A stretch of DNA of 64,000 nt from Notospermus geniculatus (taxonomy: Eukaryota; Nemertea; Pilidiophora; Heteronemertea; Lineidae). How positions within the stretch are numbered: the stretch's first letter is position 1; each line of letters opens with the position of its first letter. The position numbers and the translations under genes are program-made. The notes below the pieces were generated by a model. That model ran no database searches. It was given only the letters and a program-made list of their open reading frames with translations, and was not told where the DNA came from. This document shows positions 11,833-24,548 of this stretch, piece by piece. The DNA lies in NCBI GenBank assembly GCA_002633025.1, contig NMRB01000037.1, positions 41,356 through 105,355 of the forward strand. The letters are read 5' to 3'.

Positions 11833-13120
11833 GGTATTCATAAAAATTATTACATTGTATCTTAAGACCTCTTAAGTCAAATGTAGTCCACTAAGCTAGG
11901 TGAGGTACTTAAGTTAAGACTGCCTTGGAAGTGTCTTACAAACAAGGGTGAATATGAGTGGTCCACTTAAGGAGCATATTGAATTCCACTTGTTCGGACC
12001 ACTTTACTTAAGAGTGTATATCTTCGGTCTGCTTTGACTTAAGGGCCTGGAGCCCATGAAATTCTGTTTTTCAGTCAGGATATTGGGCTACACACACTCA
12101 CTTCAGTCTCATGTAAAGTTTTGCTCATGTGGAAAATACAAGACCTTCAAAGCTGCAATACCATGGCATATTCCCCAAGTCATTTGTGTCCACAACCATC
12201 GCAGACAGCAGTAATGAATTGACACCAGCATTGGCCAAGACTGACACCACCATCACCTTTCAAACCCAGCCTCAGAGAGTCACCAATCGATAAATTATCC
12301 ATACCACAGTAGGAGGACGGCACCCGTTCACTACAGTACTGAAAGAGTCTATAACATATCTTTGCATTTCTACTTTATTTCTTAAAAATAGACCATAATC
12401 ACTTACTGACAGCATGATACTTAGGAATATAATATCACCAGATGTGATCTATGAAAAGGAACAACTGAGATTCCATTGTCAAGCTAACGCAGTCCGTCTT
12501 ATCCATGTCAACTACGTAACCTAAGTAGAAACCTGTGATCGCTTCCTTCATGCCTGATTCAGTATGGGGAGGAATAGCATTTCCGACATGACAGAAGCGT
12601 CCACAGGTGCTACAATCACACATGGGCGGGAGGGAGGGAGAGATCAAAAATTTCAAAGCCACCTGTTCACTCCAAACGCATCCGCCCGAGGCCGTTTTTC
12701 CAATCACCGGACACCGTCTGCCCTTGTGCTTCCTCACGAAAGAATGACAGGTTGTGTGGGACATGCATGCAGCGCCATCTGGTTTCAACTTAGGATACAA
12801 GTAACACCTTCAACATGAAGGACAGCAGCTTGGTGATCAACACTGAATTAGCTTTAACACGTTTTCTGTTGAATACCGTATCCTTCATAAATTTTGCCAA
12901 AAATTCATATTTGATTCTGTATATGTGAGGTGGTCTAGGAAAACCCGTCGGATGTCACGTTTGAGGAAAGTGTCAATGGCCTTGGTGAACCCGCACATTT
13001 CAATAGCTGAAACGTATTATGTAACAGGTAATTAAACAGTAGCAGATCAATGCACAGGCAATCTGACAGCCCTTATTGATCATTCAGCGACTTCCGACGG
13101 GTTTTACTAGACTGCCACAT
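11833..13120. other. Intergenic; no gene accepted
   Basis: Contains a 121-codon minus-strand frame (12435-12800) with several cysteines, which I could not assign. The segment near 12930-13000 (GGTCTAGGAAAACCCGTCGG) resembles intron sequence at 38105-38190 and 46515-46600, so it is a repeat. Confidence 0.35.
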
Positions 13121-13342
13121 ATACCGTAGAATCACCTTTCTCCGGTCACTTCGTTATAAACTTCAAAGTTCAATGGGAAACACCTTCGTCACCGTGGAGT
13201 CATCGTCACAGTGGCATAACTTCACCTGGGACTACATGGCGAACTGTCACTGGCTGCTCACGAAAATGGGCATGAACAGCCAATGAATAATTAGAGGCCT
13301 TGCATATCTGACACTGACCGGAGAAAGGTGATTCTACGGTAT
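13121..13342. mobile_element. MITE with 28-bp inverted ends (ATACCGTAGAATCACC)
   Basis: 222 bp; the left end ATACCGTAGAATCACCTTTC pairs perfectly with the right end for about 28 nt. Non-coding interior. The clean ends suggest fairly recent movement. Confidence 0.85.
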
Positions 13343-14959
13343 GTTTGGTGGCAATACTTTCAGTGACAATTCCAGGATATTATGCAGTCACACCCTACTA
13401 CTCGGAGGACAATTACCTCTGACCATTTTCGTTCATCATTCCACACATTTATGTAACTTTGCCTCGGAAAGAACCAAAAGCACTCTATACCAACTGCAAC
13501 TTCGCTAATGAGTTCATCGGTATATGATGTAAGATGTGAGGATGTGGGAAACGCCTCAAACAATCAGCTGATGAGATTGTTGTTACCGGTAATATTCTCA
13601 GCTGACAATTCTGTGAAATCCTCCCTGTTATGCATGCAACTATGCCTCAACTGAACACAACCATGGGACTTGGGTACTGGTACCTGACTGACACTATACC
13701 ACTATTGGGAGGTTTTGCAAATCTGACGAAAAACGAAGTATGAAACACGAAATTGGACTTCATTTCCATGACGTAATGTATTTCAGGAGATGGTTGCATG
13801 GTACCACAAATTTCGCCTGCTGCAAGAGCGTCTTTTAGCTTATTACGTTAAACTGTAGAGTTAACGGTGTATATTAAATTTTGAAGTTTATAGATACGAA
13901 GAGGAAATGTATAAATTCAAGATGCACCATAACTCTTTCGGTCTTACATGACATGCTAAAATACGCACTGGCAGCAGGGACATTTGTGACCCTCCACAGC
14001 AAAACCAGTCGCATGTCGCTCTCAGCTTGGCAGGATGAGACCAAATGTTTGTCATTTTCAATATTGTCTGTCTGTTATGAAATCTGAAATAATCGATTTC
14101 TTCCATTCTCTTCTGGTGTCATCTTACATGTAGTTCGTTGCGGCTCACCTTCTGAGCGACATGCGACTGGTTTTGCTGTGGAGGGACACATTTGTGGTAC
14201 CAACCATCTTCAGAAATACATTAGGTCCTGGAAATGAAGTTGAATTTCGTATTTCGTACTTCATTTTTCGTCAGATTTGCGAAACCTCCCAAATGTCTTG
14301 CCATATAACATTTTCGTAGATTATCAGATTTACGTCACATTCCATCGGTATTGGTTCTCAGTTTCATTATTATTGAACTTAACAACAAACATAACCTTTG
14401 CTAATTGTAGCATTCATACAAGTATTACCAAGTATTTATTGTTATTATTGATAAAATTGTTCTGCATTGTGATAATAAAGGGTACATGTACTGGCACATT
14501 AAAGGTACAATGTATGACCTTCAGTCATGAAATGAGAATACCATCATTTATTTTTGTGGCATTTGAAATTGCAATTGTAAATCGATGTGGCCTAGAACTC
14601 CAGGGTATTGGTCATGAAATGGGAAACCAAATGACCTTCTAATAAAATGTTCGATCGTACATGTAATAATAATTCATCAGCAAAAAGGGGCTTCATTCTT
14701 TTACCCACAAAATGAAGATGCATGAATGGTGGCCTATATACCAGACTTGCTCGCCCATAACACATGCCAAGGTAGTCAAAGCCCAACACCCGATATTTGA
14801 CCAAAAATCATTATGAGTTTTCACAGCTAATATAAACACAAGGCTGGCCCATAGGCCTAGCTGATGATCATTGTTTGAATTTCCCGCAACTTACAGAGTG
14901 CAAGAATTACTTTGAAATTTGTTCGATACTGCTAGGCCTACATGTATGTTTGCTTAGAT
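13343..14959. other. Intergenic, repeat remnants
   Basis: No gene recognised. The phrase GCAAAACCAGTCGCATGTCGC near 13998 recurs inverted near 14160 and in related form near 22335, marking another dispersed, decayed element. Confidence 0.35.
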
Positions 14960-15242
14960 TTAACCCAACAGAGCCCATGCCGGCCTAAACCACCCTACCG
15001 TGAGCCGCCTAGAAGGCCTTGCCTACTTTTTGACCAAAAAGCCCATCACCTCTAATGTAGGAATCAAAATCATCAATTACTGCCGGCAGCGCCACAAACC
15101 GCCATGTCGCCAGACACTGATACCGCCCAAACCGCCTTGACTCATCATATGTCTTTCTATTCAGCTTAATGCAGTGGCACTTCGTGGCGGTTCAAGCTGT
15201 AGATGGGAAGTGAAAAAAAAATAGGTGGCTCTATTGGGTTAA
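14960..15242. mobile_element. TTAA-flanked piggyBac-like MITE
   Basis: Ends TTAACCCAACAGAGCC and GGCTCTATTGGGTTAA are inverted and sit on TTAA at both sides, the target duplication used by piggyBac transposons. About 280 bp, non-coding. A related, interrupted copy spans 43085-44016. It lies 3' of the GPCR gene and may fall in its 3' flank. Confidence 0.8.
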
Positions 15243-15347
15243 GAAGAAAAATGATGAATATACAAGCAAAATTACATCTGGAGTGTTTATTTTTTGAAGT
15301 GGTTGCAAAAATTTCTGAGAATATTGTCCTAAAATCATGGTGTGTTG

Positions 15348-16442
15348 TCAAACATCATCAATGGGTAATGTTGGGATAATGAGTTCATCCATCTTTATAA
15401 TTGTCTGCGTATTTTCTATATCATCATTTCCTACCCAGGTATTTATGACTCCAGATACAGCCGTAGCCTGATAGGATGTGGATACGACATCAGGTGGCGC
15501 TCTGATGGCGCACATGTGGAAAAGTGCGGCGCGGAGCGTCTTGTCCGTGGCGAAGGAAATTATAGGATTGATCATGGAGTTTGAAATTGCTAACACTATG
15601 GCAAAGTTGTTTATAGTGTTTAGTAGTGTTTTGTTTACATTTGTGAAGTAGCGCAACGGACTCATCAATAAATATGGCAACCAAAACAGAACGAAGATCG
15701 TCATTAGAAAACCTGTTCCTAGGGACGAGGATGTGCTCCGACTCTGGCCCTGATCTCGCTGTCTTTGTCGATAAGCGGTCAGAAATATCATCCCATAATA
15801 ATACGCCGACATTAGAATGAGTACTATTCCGAGTCCGAATATCGCCACGAGAGCATACGGCGTTGATATCACACTGTAAAAATCACAAGGTTCACCCTTC
15901 GTCCATTTGCTGAATCCCATGAACGGGAGGAAGCCTACGAGACTGATGAGCACCCAAATCATCACGATTATTTGCTTGACGCGTTTCGGTTTCATCCGCC
16001 GAGGGTACGAAAGCGGGTGCATAACGGTCAAATACCGGTTGAACGATATGCAAGTCAGACTCATCAGCGATGCGCCACACGTCGTGTACAGAAAACCGAA
16101 CCTCGCCAAGCATGCAGAATAGTCGTACACCAGCGGCAGCTGCAGGGCAAAAAGTAGCGTCATCGGCGCAGCGATTAATCCAACTAACAAATCCGCCGCC
16201 GCCATGTTTGTGACGAACATATTATTTATCGTGTGGAGTTTATAAGTCCGCCATATACACAGAATTATCATACAATTTTCGATGCAAATGAGCGGAATGA
16301 GGGCTCCCAAAATGATCGCGTACGTGAGAGATAAATCGTGATTCTGCGCAGATGTCACATTTGAATTCATCACAGGTATCGGTTCGATTATTTTCCACAT
16401 CCTGTTGGTTTGGTTGTCGTCTGCTATTCTTGTAAGAGACAT
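15348..16442 (-). CDS. Class A (rhodopsin-like) G protein-coupled receptor, intronless
   Basis: A complete 364-residue frame with seven hydrophobic segments. The extracellular N-terminus has two N-glycosylation sites (N10-Q-T and N28-V-T). Family marks: TM1 Asn (IENCMIIL), TM2 AAADLLVG, TM3 Cys in YSACLARFG, NRY instead of DRY at the end of TM3 (CISFNRYLTVMHP), TM4 Trp (MIWVLISLVG), an ECL2 Cys (GEPCDFY), TM6 FVLFWLPYLL and TM7 NSMINPIIS, where the final Tyr of NPxxY is Ser. TM5 has no clear proline. The TM2 and TM7 wording is closest in style to adenosine-receptor or related orphan receptors, but the ligand cannot be told. It acts at the plasma membrane through G proteins. The start ATG is the first in frame and gives a normal-length N-terminus. 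The gene stands alone among repeats, consistent with the intronless, dispersed GPCR expansions of invertebrate deuterostomes. Confidence 0.93.
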   Translation of the reverse strand: MSLTRIADDNQTNRMWKIIEPIPVMNSNVTSAQNHDLSLTYAIILGALIPLICIENCMIILCIWRTYKLHTINNMFVTNMAAADLLVGLIAAPMTLLFALQLPLVYDYSACLARFGFLYTTCGASLMSLTCISFNRYLTVMHPLSYPRRMKPKRVKQIIVMIWVLISLVGFLPFMGFSKWTKGEPCDFYSVISTPYALVAIFGLGIVLILMSAYYYGMIFLTAYRQRQRDQGQSRSTSSSLGTGFLMTIFVLFWLPYLLMSPLRYFTNVNKTLLNTINNFAIVLAISNSMINPIISFATDKTLRAALFHMCAIRAPPDVVSTSYQATAVSGVINTWVGNDDIENTQTIIKMDELIIPTLPIDDV

Positions 16443-18064
16443 TGAATGTTTATCACAGCTCTTGAAAACAGGTGTGACACAAATATGACCTATTCTGCAC
16501 TCACAAATACCATGATAGGCTCACAAATACCATGATAATGTTACGAATATCGTAGTCGACATGACAAGGGTCGTGTTCCGAAAATTCAACTGCAATCCTG
16601 AGTCCTTTATCTTGGTGTGATAAACTACCGGTAACAACACTTTCTGCGCAGACTAGAATTTCGCCACTTTTCCTTCTGTACATTATACAATAATTTAAGC
16701 TTTATGTAAATCACATGCTATGGCCTCTACTCCATTATATGAGCAAAATAATCTCCTGTAGAAATCGAGAAACTGCCGCTATTTTTTCACCATTTTTCGC
16801 ACAATGGAAAAAAACTGTCTTGCACTTTCCATGATATTTTTGCTGAAGATTTTTGCCACAAAAAACCTGTCCTACTATTCTTCTTAGTATGAATTAGACG
16901 AGGCGATGGTTCATCATGATATGAACAATCATTCTGCAGTTGCATAATCCATTTTCGTCCTATGAATATTTCGTCGTGAAGCCGCCGACTTGGCAACCAA
17001 AAATGAATTAGATTGCCGTATCACTTGTCCCCAAAAGCTGTCAAAATTTTTTGTCTCGTCTAGATATGGAGCATTTTTGTCTCGGCTAGATATGTTGCCT
17101 ATTGAAGACTGATTGAAAATATGTAATGACGTCAATATTTCTGAATGATGAATCTGTGTATTGTTTGCAACGAGCCATTTCCCCGAGGTGATGTCATAGA
17201 TTTGTATCCACACAATCCACCCTTTACAATCGAATCAAACAGAATGTTGAATTTTTCACAAATTAAAAATCAATCAAAACAAAGTAATACTTGTCAGTTT
17301 TCATTGAACACATTACTCCACGGTTTTCATGGTACAATAAAAAGGTGTTCATCTGGAGCTTTCCTAATGGAGCGTATAAATTTCTTCCTTACATTAATTA
17401 ATATTTCGTTAGTTTCTTTTAATTACCCAGCAGCACAACTGATCATACCAGTTGTGCATCTGTCGATTTCTCGTGGTTAACTTCATTTATGACTCCTATT
17501 TTGTTCTCCTATGTCCCAAAATTCCATAATACTGCCTAAAATAAATGACGGTACCATTTCTCCATGTGAAGTCACCATCCCAGTACCATCCGTCGGACCG
17601 AATTTTCCACTGCTCTGAAAACAGCTATTGATTAGATGCAGGCCAATCCATTACCGAATCATAAAGCGGCGATCCTAGTCTCTTCCTCAAAGGAATTGAT
17701 CTTTCCTCTCTGTGTGGGTATTACCATCGTCCTGTCTATTCCAGAGTTTGCTCATCCCCCTGTGTTCCAAAAACGACGTAAGACAAAGCCAAGGAAAGAA
17801 GAGAGTAATCCCCTTCACAAGAAATCCATATCTGTTAGGCAGCGTTTCTCTGATTCACCGCATCGTTCCCTTGTTGCATGTTTTTTTAGGCTCTGGCTCA
17901 TGCCAGTATCGACTTTTTTTGGCTTGCTGGCATTGGTCTTAGTTCGAATCCTGTGTGGTGTCTATGTCATGTCTGTAATCCACCTGCTTTAGATAAGGAT
18001 ATCGACTGGTTCCGTCATTTAGTATAAGTGCCTGATGGCATGGGAAGTCACCAATCAAATAAAG
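16443..18064. other. Intergenic, 5' flank of the GPCR
   Basis: No second coding exon for the GPCR and no other gene recognised. Two overlapping frames at 17636-17992 are not protein-like. TATA-like AT-rich stretches exist upstream of 16442, but I cannot choose a promoter. Confidence 0.3.
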
Positions 18065-18511
18065 CCACTCTTCTTCTGGTGGTGTATTCCAACATCAGTG
18101 GTCTCTGATTGGATGAAGCAGCTCTTCTTTTAGGTGGAGTGTTCCAACATCAGTGGTCTCTGTTTGAATGAAGCAGCTCTTCTTTTAGGACAATTTAGGT
18201 GGTATGTTCCAACAGCAGTGGTCTCTGGTTGGATGAAGCAGCCCTTCTTTTAGGTGGAATGTTCCAACATCAGTGGTCTCTGGTTGGATAAGCAGCTCTT
18301 TCAGGTTCTATGTTCCAACATCAGTGGTCCCTGATTGAATGAAGCAGCTCTTCTTCTAGATGGTCTGTTCCAACGTCTATCGAGCGTGTGGTGGCATGGC
18401 AAGTTTGGTTGAATAACGCTGCTCTTCTTCTAGGCGGTCTGTTCCAACATTTATTGGGAGTGTAGTGGTATGGCAAGTCAGGTTGAGTATGGCCATTCTT
18501 CTTGGTAGTCT
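18065..18511. repeat. Minisatellite, ~60-bp units (TGTTCCAACATCAGTGGTC)
   Basis: About seven tandem units, each containing TTCCAACATCAGTGGTCTC followed by GAAGCAGCTCTTCTT. The last two units are diverged and carry a different middle. No coding sense. Confidence 0.85.
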
Positions 18512-19372
18512 GTAAAGAAAGAATGGTACAGGATATTCTGTGAACTTGACCTTAAAGGTCATGCTTACATTTTCGCAAACTTTGTTGATGTGAACTCTGA
18601 ATAGGCCTATACAAGTACATGTACATCTATACATACATATAGGAGTTTCATTGTAGTATGCAGTTTTGTCTATACATCGCCATAATTCGAATTTTCAGTT
18701 CAATAATTTTTGGAAAAAATCTGACCTGTTTCGTTTTGATACAATTCCCTAGTCTCATTCTTGATGGATGACAGCTAATATTGATGGAGTCCTCAAAAAT
18801 CTCCATGGAAATAACTTAATTGAATTCTAACTTTGATGTCTAATACATGTATCTGCCTGTAGAGAACTATAAATTTATCCCTCATGACCAACATTAGAGC
18901 CATCAAACCATTGTTTTATTTCCTGATGAAATTGATATAGAGAAGCTCTTCTGACATTTGAGTGTGTTCTTTGAGGTATCTATTCTGTGTTTGTGTAATG
19001 CAGTCAGGGCAACCAGGTGTAGTGTACTAGTATCATCAGTATATGGGAAGCGTGGGTGTGGGAGTAAATCAAGTGGAAATTGGGCCTAATTTTCAGGTGT
19101 AATTTTCTGGTCATGCCCATTTTTAATGTGACAGAGAAGGCAACTGTTTTTGACGTGTGGTTTTTCGCAGGCTCTGGTTTCCTCCTGCATGTCGTATATG
19201 ATGCTTGCAATGCATGTGTAATTTGGGTGTCACATTTCCATTCTTAATCTTAATATGACAGAGAGGATGAGTCTCTCTGACGATGGGGTTTTCTGTAGGC
19301 TCTGGTTTCCTCCTGCATATGGTATATGATGCTGTGTTTGGCTTCCGGCTTACAGTTATTGATCTAGCATGC

Positions 19373-19787
19373 AATAGACCATTCTCAAATAGGAGCAGTC
19401 AGCCGCGCATATTGCCAACAGATGGCAGCAAAGTCTTAGCGGACCAATGTACAGGAAAATCTACATGATTGCTGCTCGATCGATAATGACTGGGTCCGCT
19501 AGATGCATTGAATTGGGCCGTAGTGACACCTAGTGGTCAACTCGCTGACAGCTCCTATTGACGCAAACGACAAAAATCTGTGCACTTCCACCGAAATCTC
19601 AACCACAACCTCGATCTGAAGCTGAATGACGTGACGCAGACAACCCCACGACAGTGACTTCGAAGACGTTGCGTCAGAGTCGACCATTGCTGAATCATGG
19701 ACTGCGTCACGTCACCCGGTTTCAGATCTTGGTTGTGGTTGCGAATTCGGCAGAAGTGCGCAGATCTGCTAATTTGAGAATTGTCTG
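19373..19787. mobile_element. MITE (TCTCAAAT..GATCTGC family) carrying a nested insertion
   Basis: The outer element has ends CATTCTCAAAT and ATTTGAGAAT, with the shared interior (CCGAAATCTCAACC, CCTCGATCTGAA, GACGTGACGCAG). Compared with the uninterrupted copy at 37004-37248, this one is split after CTCAAAT by a second element (19388-19558). Other copies are at 24320-24548 and 45169-45407. Confidence 0.75.
19388..19558. mobile_element. Nested MITE (AGGAGCAGTCAGC ends)
   Basis: Inverted ends of the type AGGAGC..GTCAGC, with CAACAGATGGCAGCAAAG and GCGGACCAATGT inside. A related copy in the opposite orientation lies at about 46206-46378, in BPNT1 intron 4 of one duplicate. Confidence 0.65.
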
Positions 19788-20291
19788 TAAACCAGGCTAT
19801 CATTGCTTTGCACATCTTAGAAATTGCCAGTCAACAATAGAATTAATTATTCTCTAGAACAAATGACTTTGAATGCTGTTGCATGCTCTTGAATGCGCAT
19901 TACAGCATCGAGTCTCCACCCTGTCTCATAGATTTATGATTTATAGCTCTTTATTCTCCTTATCAAGCTCATAAATCCTTTTTATGGATTGATGAAGTAT
20001 TGGTACAGAGTTTAACAATTACTTCAATGGAAAATGCATTTTTTTTCATTGGCATGGCAGTAAGAGGCCGAGGCCGTTTCAATCAGATTGAGAGCTGTGG
20101 GCAAATCAAATCACAAGATCCATAAAAAGAGAATTCCATTATTGCAATTTTATGCTCACTGGTCATTATTTCTTGAGTTTTATCTGCAGTTGGGAGAATT
20201 TCAAGTACATGTAGACATTTCGTTATAGCAACCTTTTCAATTTCATCGATTCAATGATTTCAAAACAACCTAAGTAAATGCTACACAAGCT

Positions 20292-20733
20292 GTGCTTCCA
20301 TTACAGCTTTTATACCCGGTCTTATTACTACCGGTATCTATCCGCATACAAATAAGACCGGATATTTCGTGGCTTGCGCTTCCACTACAGTGTTTCAGGT
20401 TTAGTAAGTTTGGCTACAGAGGGCGATACGTGGAGTGAACCGCATATTGTTCTGGTATTTTTGAGCATGCCTAATGTCGCAAGCGATCTTAAGCCACCTG
20501 TTGCCGATCATAATACTACAAATAGACCCGGACTTATTGGCATTCCACTAGAGAAAACACCGATGTTGATCCAGCTCTAATTTAGACTGGGAGTATATTC
20601 GGCTATGTGCATGCTATCCGAGCTTAATAGATCTGGTCTTATTGAGAACCGGACTTATTAAACACGGACATCCTGTAATGGATGCAGAATCAGCCCGGAC
20701 AAATACCGGCTTTTTCTGTCAATGGAAGCGCAA
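20292..20733. mobile_element. MITE (TGCGCTTCCA ends) rich in CCGG
   Basis: The left end GTGCTTCCATTACAG and the right end CTGTCAATGGAAGCGC are inverted. The interior holds repeated GACCGG/CCGGTC half-sites. About 440 bp; the 68-codon frame inside is not credible. Confidence 0.6.
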
Positions 20734-21896
20734 CTACAGAATTGAAATTGAAATAAAAGGCACATAAATGTTGGGGTAATTTCTCATTTTGATGTCTTTA
20801 GCCATTCAACATTCTTCTGATCTACTCTATATAAACGTATTGATCTCCGCAAAGAAACTGTTTTTCTTATCCAGTACATGGTTTCATGATCTGGTTTCCA
20901 ATACCAAGAGCCAATTTTGCTGATTGATTTGGGTGCAGGACGATCTTGCATGAAAGTCATCAGTCAATTTATTTTGCTATTTACACAAACGTCCGGTGGC
21001 GACTGGTAGCTTTCGAAATCAAATGCGATTTTGTGGTCGAGAAAATTTTCCCAAGTGAACTGTATCATGTGCGTGAAGTTTTTCCGAAGTGAAAACTATG
21101 AAATATTTGTTGAACTAAGATCTTACCTGTCATAGTTGTATTCCTTTTTAATCCTCTTAGTCTAAAAATCACAAAGAATTACCAATACCAATCTTTGCCA
21201 ATTCCTTACTCCTGACTAATTAACGGACATCCCTGGCTATCGAAAACTCCATCGATGAAAACAATCATCCACCTCCTACGCCAGTTCACCGCCACTCTAG
21301 GCAATCAGCAGTCTGTCATTACCCAGCATGCCTTGCACTCGTCAAACACATAACAAAGCAGTTGTTGCTGAACGTCATTTGTTCTCGAATTCCGCCTGTT
21401 TGTTGCATGTACTGATTGTGGCTGCGTTTCTACTGTATGGTGGTATTGATCTTCAAATCCTATCCTCCTAGGGATAAAATTTGATAACGATTATTTCCTA
21501 TAGATTTAGAAGATAATATAGATATTTAAACGCCCTTTTCAAACTTCGCAAAGTTCCTAGACACTTTTATTGATTGCATCCCAGTCTGAACGACTCTTGG
21601 GACGAATTGCATCTGATTGTCAGAAATCAACGACTCCTCTCTCTGAATTATGTATTAAATTTGAACCATTTCAGTGCCAGAGATTTATTTTATGGGTTTG
21701 CTTGAATGCAGAATCCCAGTAAAGCAAGTACGGCGAAGATGTCATTGTCACAGTGAATGTTGTAATGCAACAGCGACATAACAAGTGACGAAAACCTTGG
21801 CATTCAGCATCACTTAGCACTCTCCTGCTAAACCGGGATTCGAGACAGAGACAGAAACAGTTTAAACGTTGTACGTTTGTGAAATGTCTGTCTCAG
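20734..21896. other. Intergenic, nothing recognised
   Basis: AT-rich; no exon or paired repeat ends found. Confidence 0.3.
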
Positions 21897-22048
21897 GCGT
21901 GGATCCAGAAGGGGGCGTACTGGGTGCGCGCCTCCCCTTTTGGCCAACAAATCTGTAAATCGACCGTGAAATTCTGGAATTGAGCGCAAATTTCAATGTT
22001 CCTAGCACAGGGCGCCTCCACTTTTCCCAAATGCTGAATCCGCCCCTG
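21897..22048 (-). mobile_element. GGATCC-ended element, third copy
   Basis: Begins GGCGTGGATCCAGAAGG, ends TGAATCCGCCCC, and has the family core (CAACAAATCTGTAAATCG). Same orientation as the copy at 2714-2897. Confidence 0.75.
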
Positions 22049-23268
22049 CGTCTATAGTGAATGAGACAAGTACATTCAAGTAGGCTTATTAAGTACCATA
22101 GATGGAAATTCCTCCATGAGTTTCTTTGCAAAGAGGACCTCTTCCCTTTGATGTGCTGTGAAAAATCTAAAAATCAAGTCAAAGAATGCTTGCTTTGTAT
22201 GTTAATATGTGTATACAAGCATGAAACTCGAGAACCAAATTCGAATATGTCATAAGGACGTATGATGCCAGTTGTCGCTTGCATTTCCTCCTTCCGTAGT
22301 ACGGTACATGTATACATGTATGTGGCCCGTTCTGGCAAAACCAGGCATATGTCGCTCTTAGCTTGGCAGGTTGAGACCAAATGTTTGTCAGTTTCAATAT
22401 TGTCTGTCGATTGTGAAATCTGAAACAGTCTATTTCTTCCATTCTCTCCTGGTGTCATCTTAGTTCGTTGAGGCTCACCTTCTGAGCGACATATGCCTGC
22501 ATGGTTCTATCAGAACAGGTCACATATTTTCTCAAAATTGGTGCAATTTCGGAGATATCAATTGAAGAAAATTTGTATGTTTTATCAATCGTTTTACCAA
22601 TTTCTCAGACTTTCTTGAAAAATCGTACACATTTTCACTTCAGCCATTTCACATTTGAATGGCTGGACTGGTAGTGGAGTTCGTCATAAATCCAATACAG
22701 TGCACACCTCTATGGATTCATCTGATTTGTACAGAACATTTTACCGGAAATCAATAGGATCTATGACACTGAGCTCCACCCACAAAGCCCCCAAAACATT
22801 TGAACTATTGGATCCACCAAACCTGCCTGATACTAGTAAATGTAACCGATACTCCTCATCCCTTGAAATGTGGGTGGTTGCCTGGGACTGTATTCAAACA
22901 GTGCGGAGTACAGACAACTTTTATTTTTCTGTAGTTCCAAGTGTGTCATTAGAAGAATTACCAAAAATAGATAAGAGAGGATTTTTGGTAGTACGTTTGT
23001 TGTGTTCTGTAGCTTTTCTCCCACTCTGCTCAGTTGCAGTTGGGGCTTACATGAGAAATGAGACGCTCTGAGATTGTATGGATGGACAAACGATAGAAAA
23101 CCTGTAAACCTTGTTTGACGAGTTTACAGCCAAAGATGTTAAAGAGGATGATTTGTGAAACGCCGTGTAGTGTTACAGTCCGACACACTAAAGGCGGACT
23201 GTTGGAATGCAGAAGTGAGGAAATGGAACACTCAATTTTGACCACAAAATTTTATTCCGTGTCACCCT
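22049..23268. other. Intergenic; no gene accepted
   Basis: A 138-codon frame (22655-23071) has no family resemblance and no splice context. No upstream COQ8 exon was seen here. Confidence 0.3.
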
Positions 23269-23518
23269 TAAAGCATGGCGCACACGAGCGACTAAAATGG
23301 GGGCGACTACCGACGCGACTACTAGGTCGCATGCGATAATTACCTTTGTGGTCGATCAGTGATGTCATCCGCGACATCACTGATCTCCCAGTGAAGCATT
23401 TGTCGCAAATGAGTCAAAAAAAATAAAAAAAATAAAAATATGTTCAGTCGCTCCTGTAGTCGCAAGGCTAGTCGCCTAGAAAATCGCTCAAAAAATAGGT
23501 CGTGTGCGCCATGCTTTA
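23269..23518. mobile_element. MITE (AAAGCATGGCGCACAC ends)
   Basis: About 250 bp with inverted ends AAAGCATGGCGCACACGAGCG and GTCGTGTGCGCCATGCTTT. The core is A-rich, with a small palindrome (GATGTCATCCGCGACATCACT). It abuts the next MITE, sharing the TTAAA border. Confidence 0.8.
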
Positions 23519-23727
23519 AAGGAGCACGGTATTGGATCTTGAATGCGTTATTTGACTGCCGACGTAGAGGGAGCCACCTAGCAGTAGTAAGACGAACTAC
23601 AAAAATGCATTACAAAATGTACGTAGTAAATCGGGTCAATTTGCCGACAACGTAGTTAGTCCCAAGGTTGGAGAGTGGCATGGTGGTGGGGCCTGTTGAG
23701 AAAAAGTGGTAATACCATGGTCCTTTA
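23517..23727. mobile_element. MITE, TAAAGGAGC family, copy 2
   Basis: Closely matches 3183-3392 over its whole length (GACTGCCGACGTAGAGGGAG in both) with modest divergence. It sits edge to edge with the element to its left, suggesting insertion next to or at its end. Confidence 0.75.
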
Positions 23728-24319
23728 TTGAAACCACAGTGTACAGGCCAATGTTTATTATTAAATCAAACCCCAATCATCTGATTCACTATGGCAAACA
23801 TGTAACCGCAGCTATCTCACTCTAATCACAATCCGCATTCAATGGTCCACCTCTAGGTTGAGTCTGACAATAGCAATCGTACTTCTGACTATGAACAAAC
23901 TGGCACCCAGTGTAAACCCACTGCATCTTCAATATTTTACACTGTTTGATCGTCGGTACTCAATAACAAGGAATTCAATTTATAACTAAACCATATTGGC
24001 AAATGGAGCTTGTGTGAATGCTCTTTCGGTGTCCTGTCCTTGGCCATCAGATCAAATCAGTTGAGAAAACACATTAGGAAATTGGATGTGTCAAAAACAC
24101 CAAGTAGAAGTAATTTGTAAGTCTAATAATAATATATCAGATGCGTGACAAACATATTGACTTTGATACACTTATGTAAGGTGACTCTCTGATCCTTCTC
24201 AGTTGGCAGCAGTGCACTTGACTTGTTGACTGAAGAACTATCCCAGCGAAAGGTGAAGGTCACATGTAGTTCAGCAAAATTTGATGATATTTCCAATATT
24301 TGTGGGTCTGTGGATTGTA

Positions 24320-24548
24320 ATCTATAGACGTAAATGACAAAGATCTACGCACTTCTGCCGAAATCTCAACTATGACCTCGATCTGAAACTGAATGACGTG
24401 ACGCAGAGAAGCCCACGACAGTGACTTTGAAGACGTTGCGTCAGAGCCGACCATAGCTGAATCCTTGGATTGTGTCATGTCACCCGGTTTCATATCGATG
24501 TTCTGGTTGAGATTTCGGCAGAAGTGCGCAGATCTGCGAATTCAAGAG
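24320..24548. mobile_element. MITE (GATCTGC family), copy with decayed ends
   Basis: Shares GACGTAAATGACAAAGATCT and CTGCCGAAATCTCAAC with the copies at 19373, 37004 and 45169. About 160 bp upstream of the first COQ8 exon in this window. Confidence 0.65.

Noticed and set aside
12435-12800. 121-codon minus-strand frame with several Cys
   Set aside because: No family recognised, no splice context, overlapped by another frame on the plus strand; left unassigned.
22655-23071. 138-codon plus-strand frame
   Set aside because: Composition not protein-like, no homology that I can name, and surrounded by repeats.
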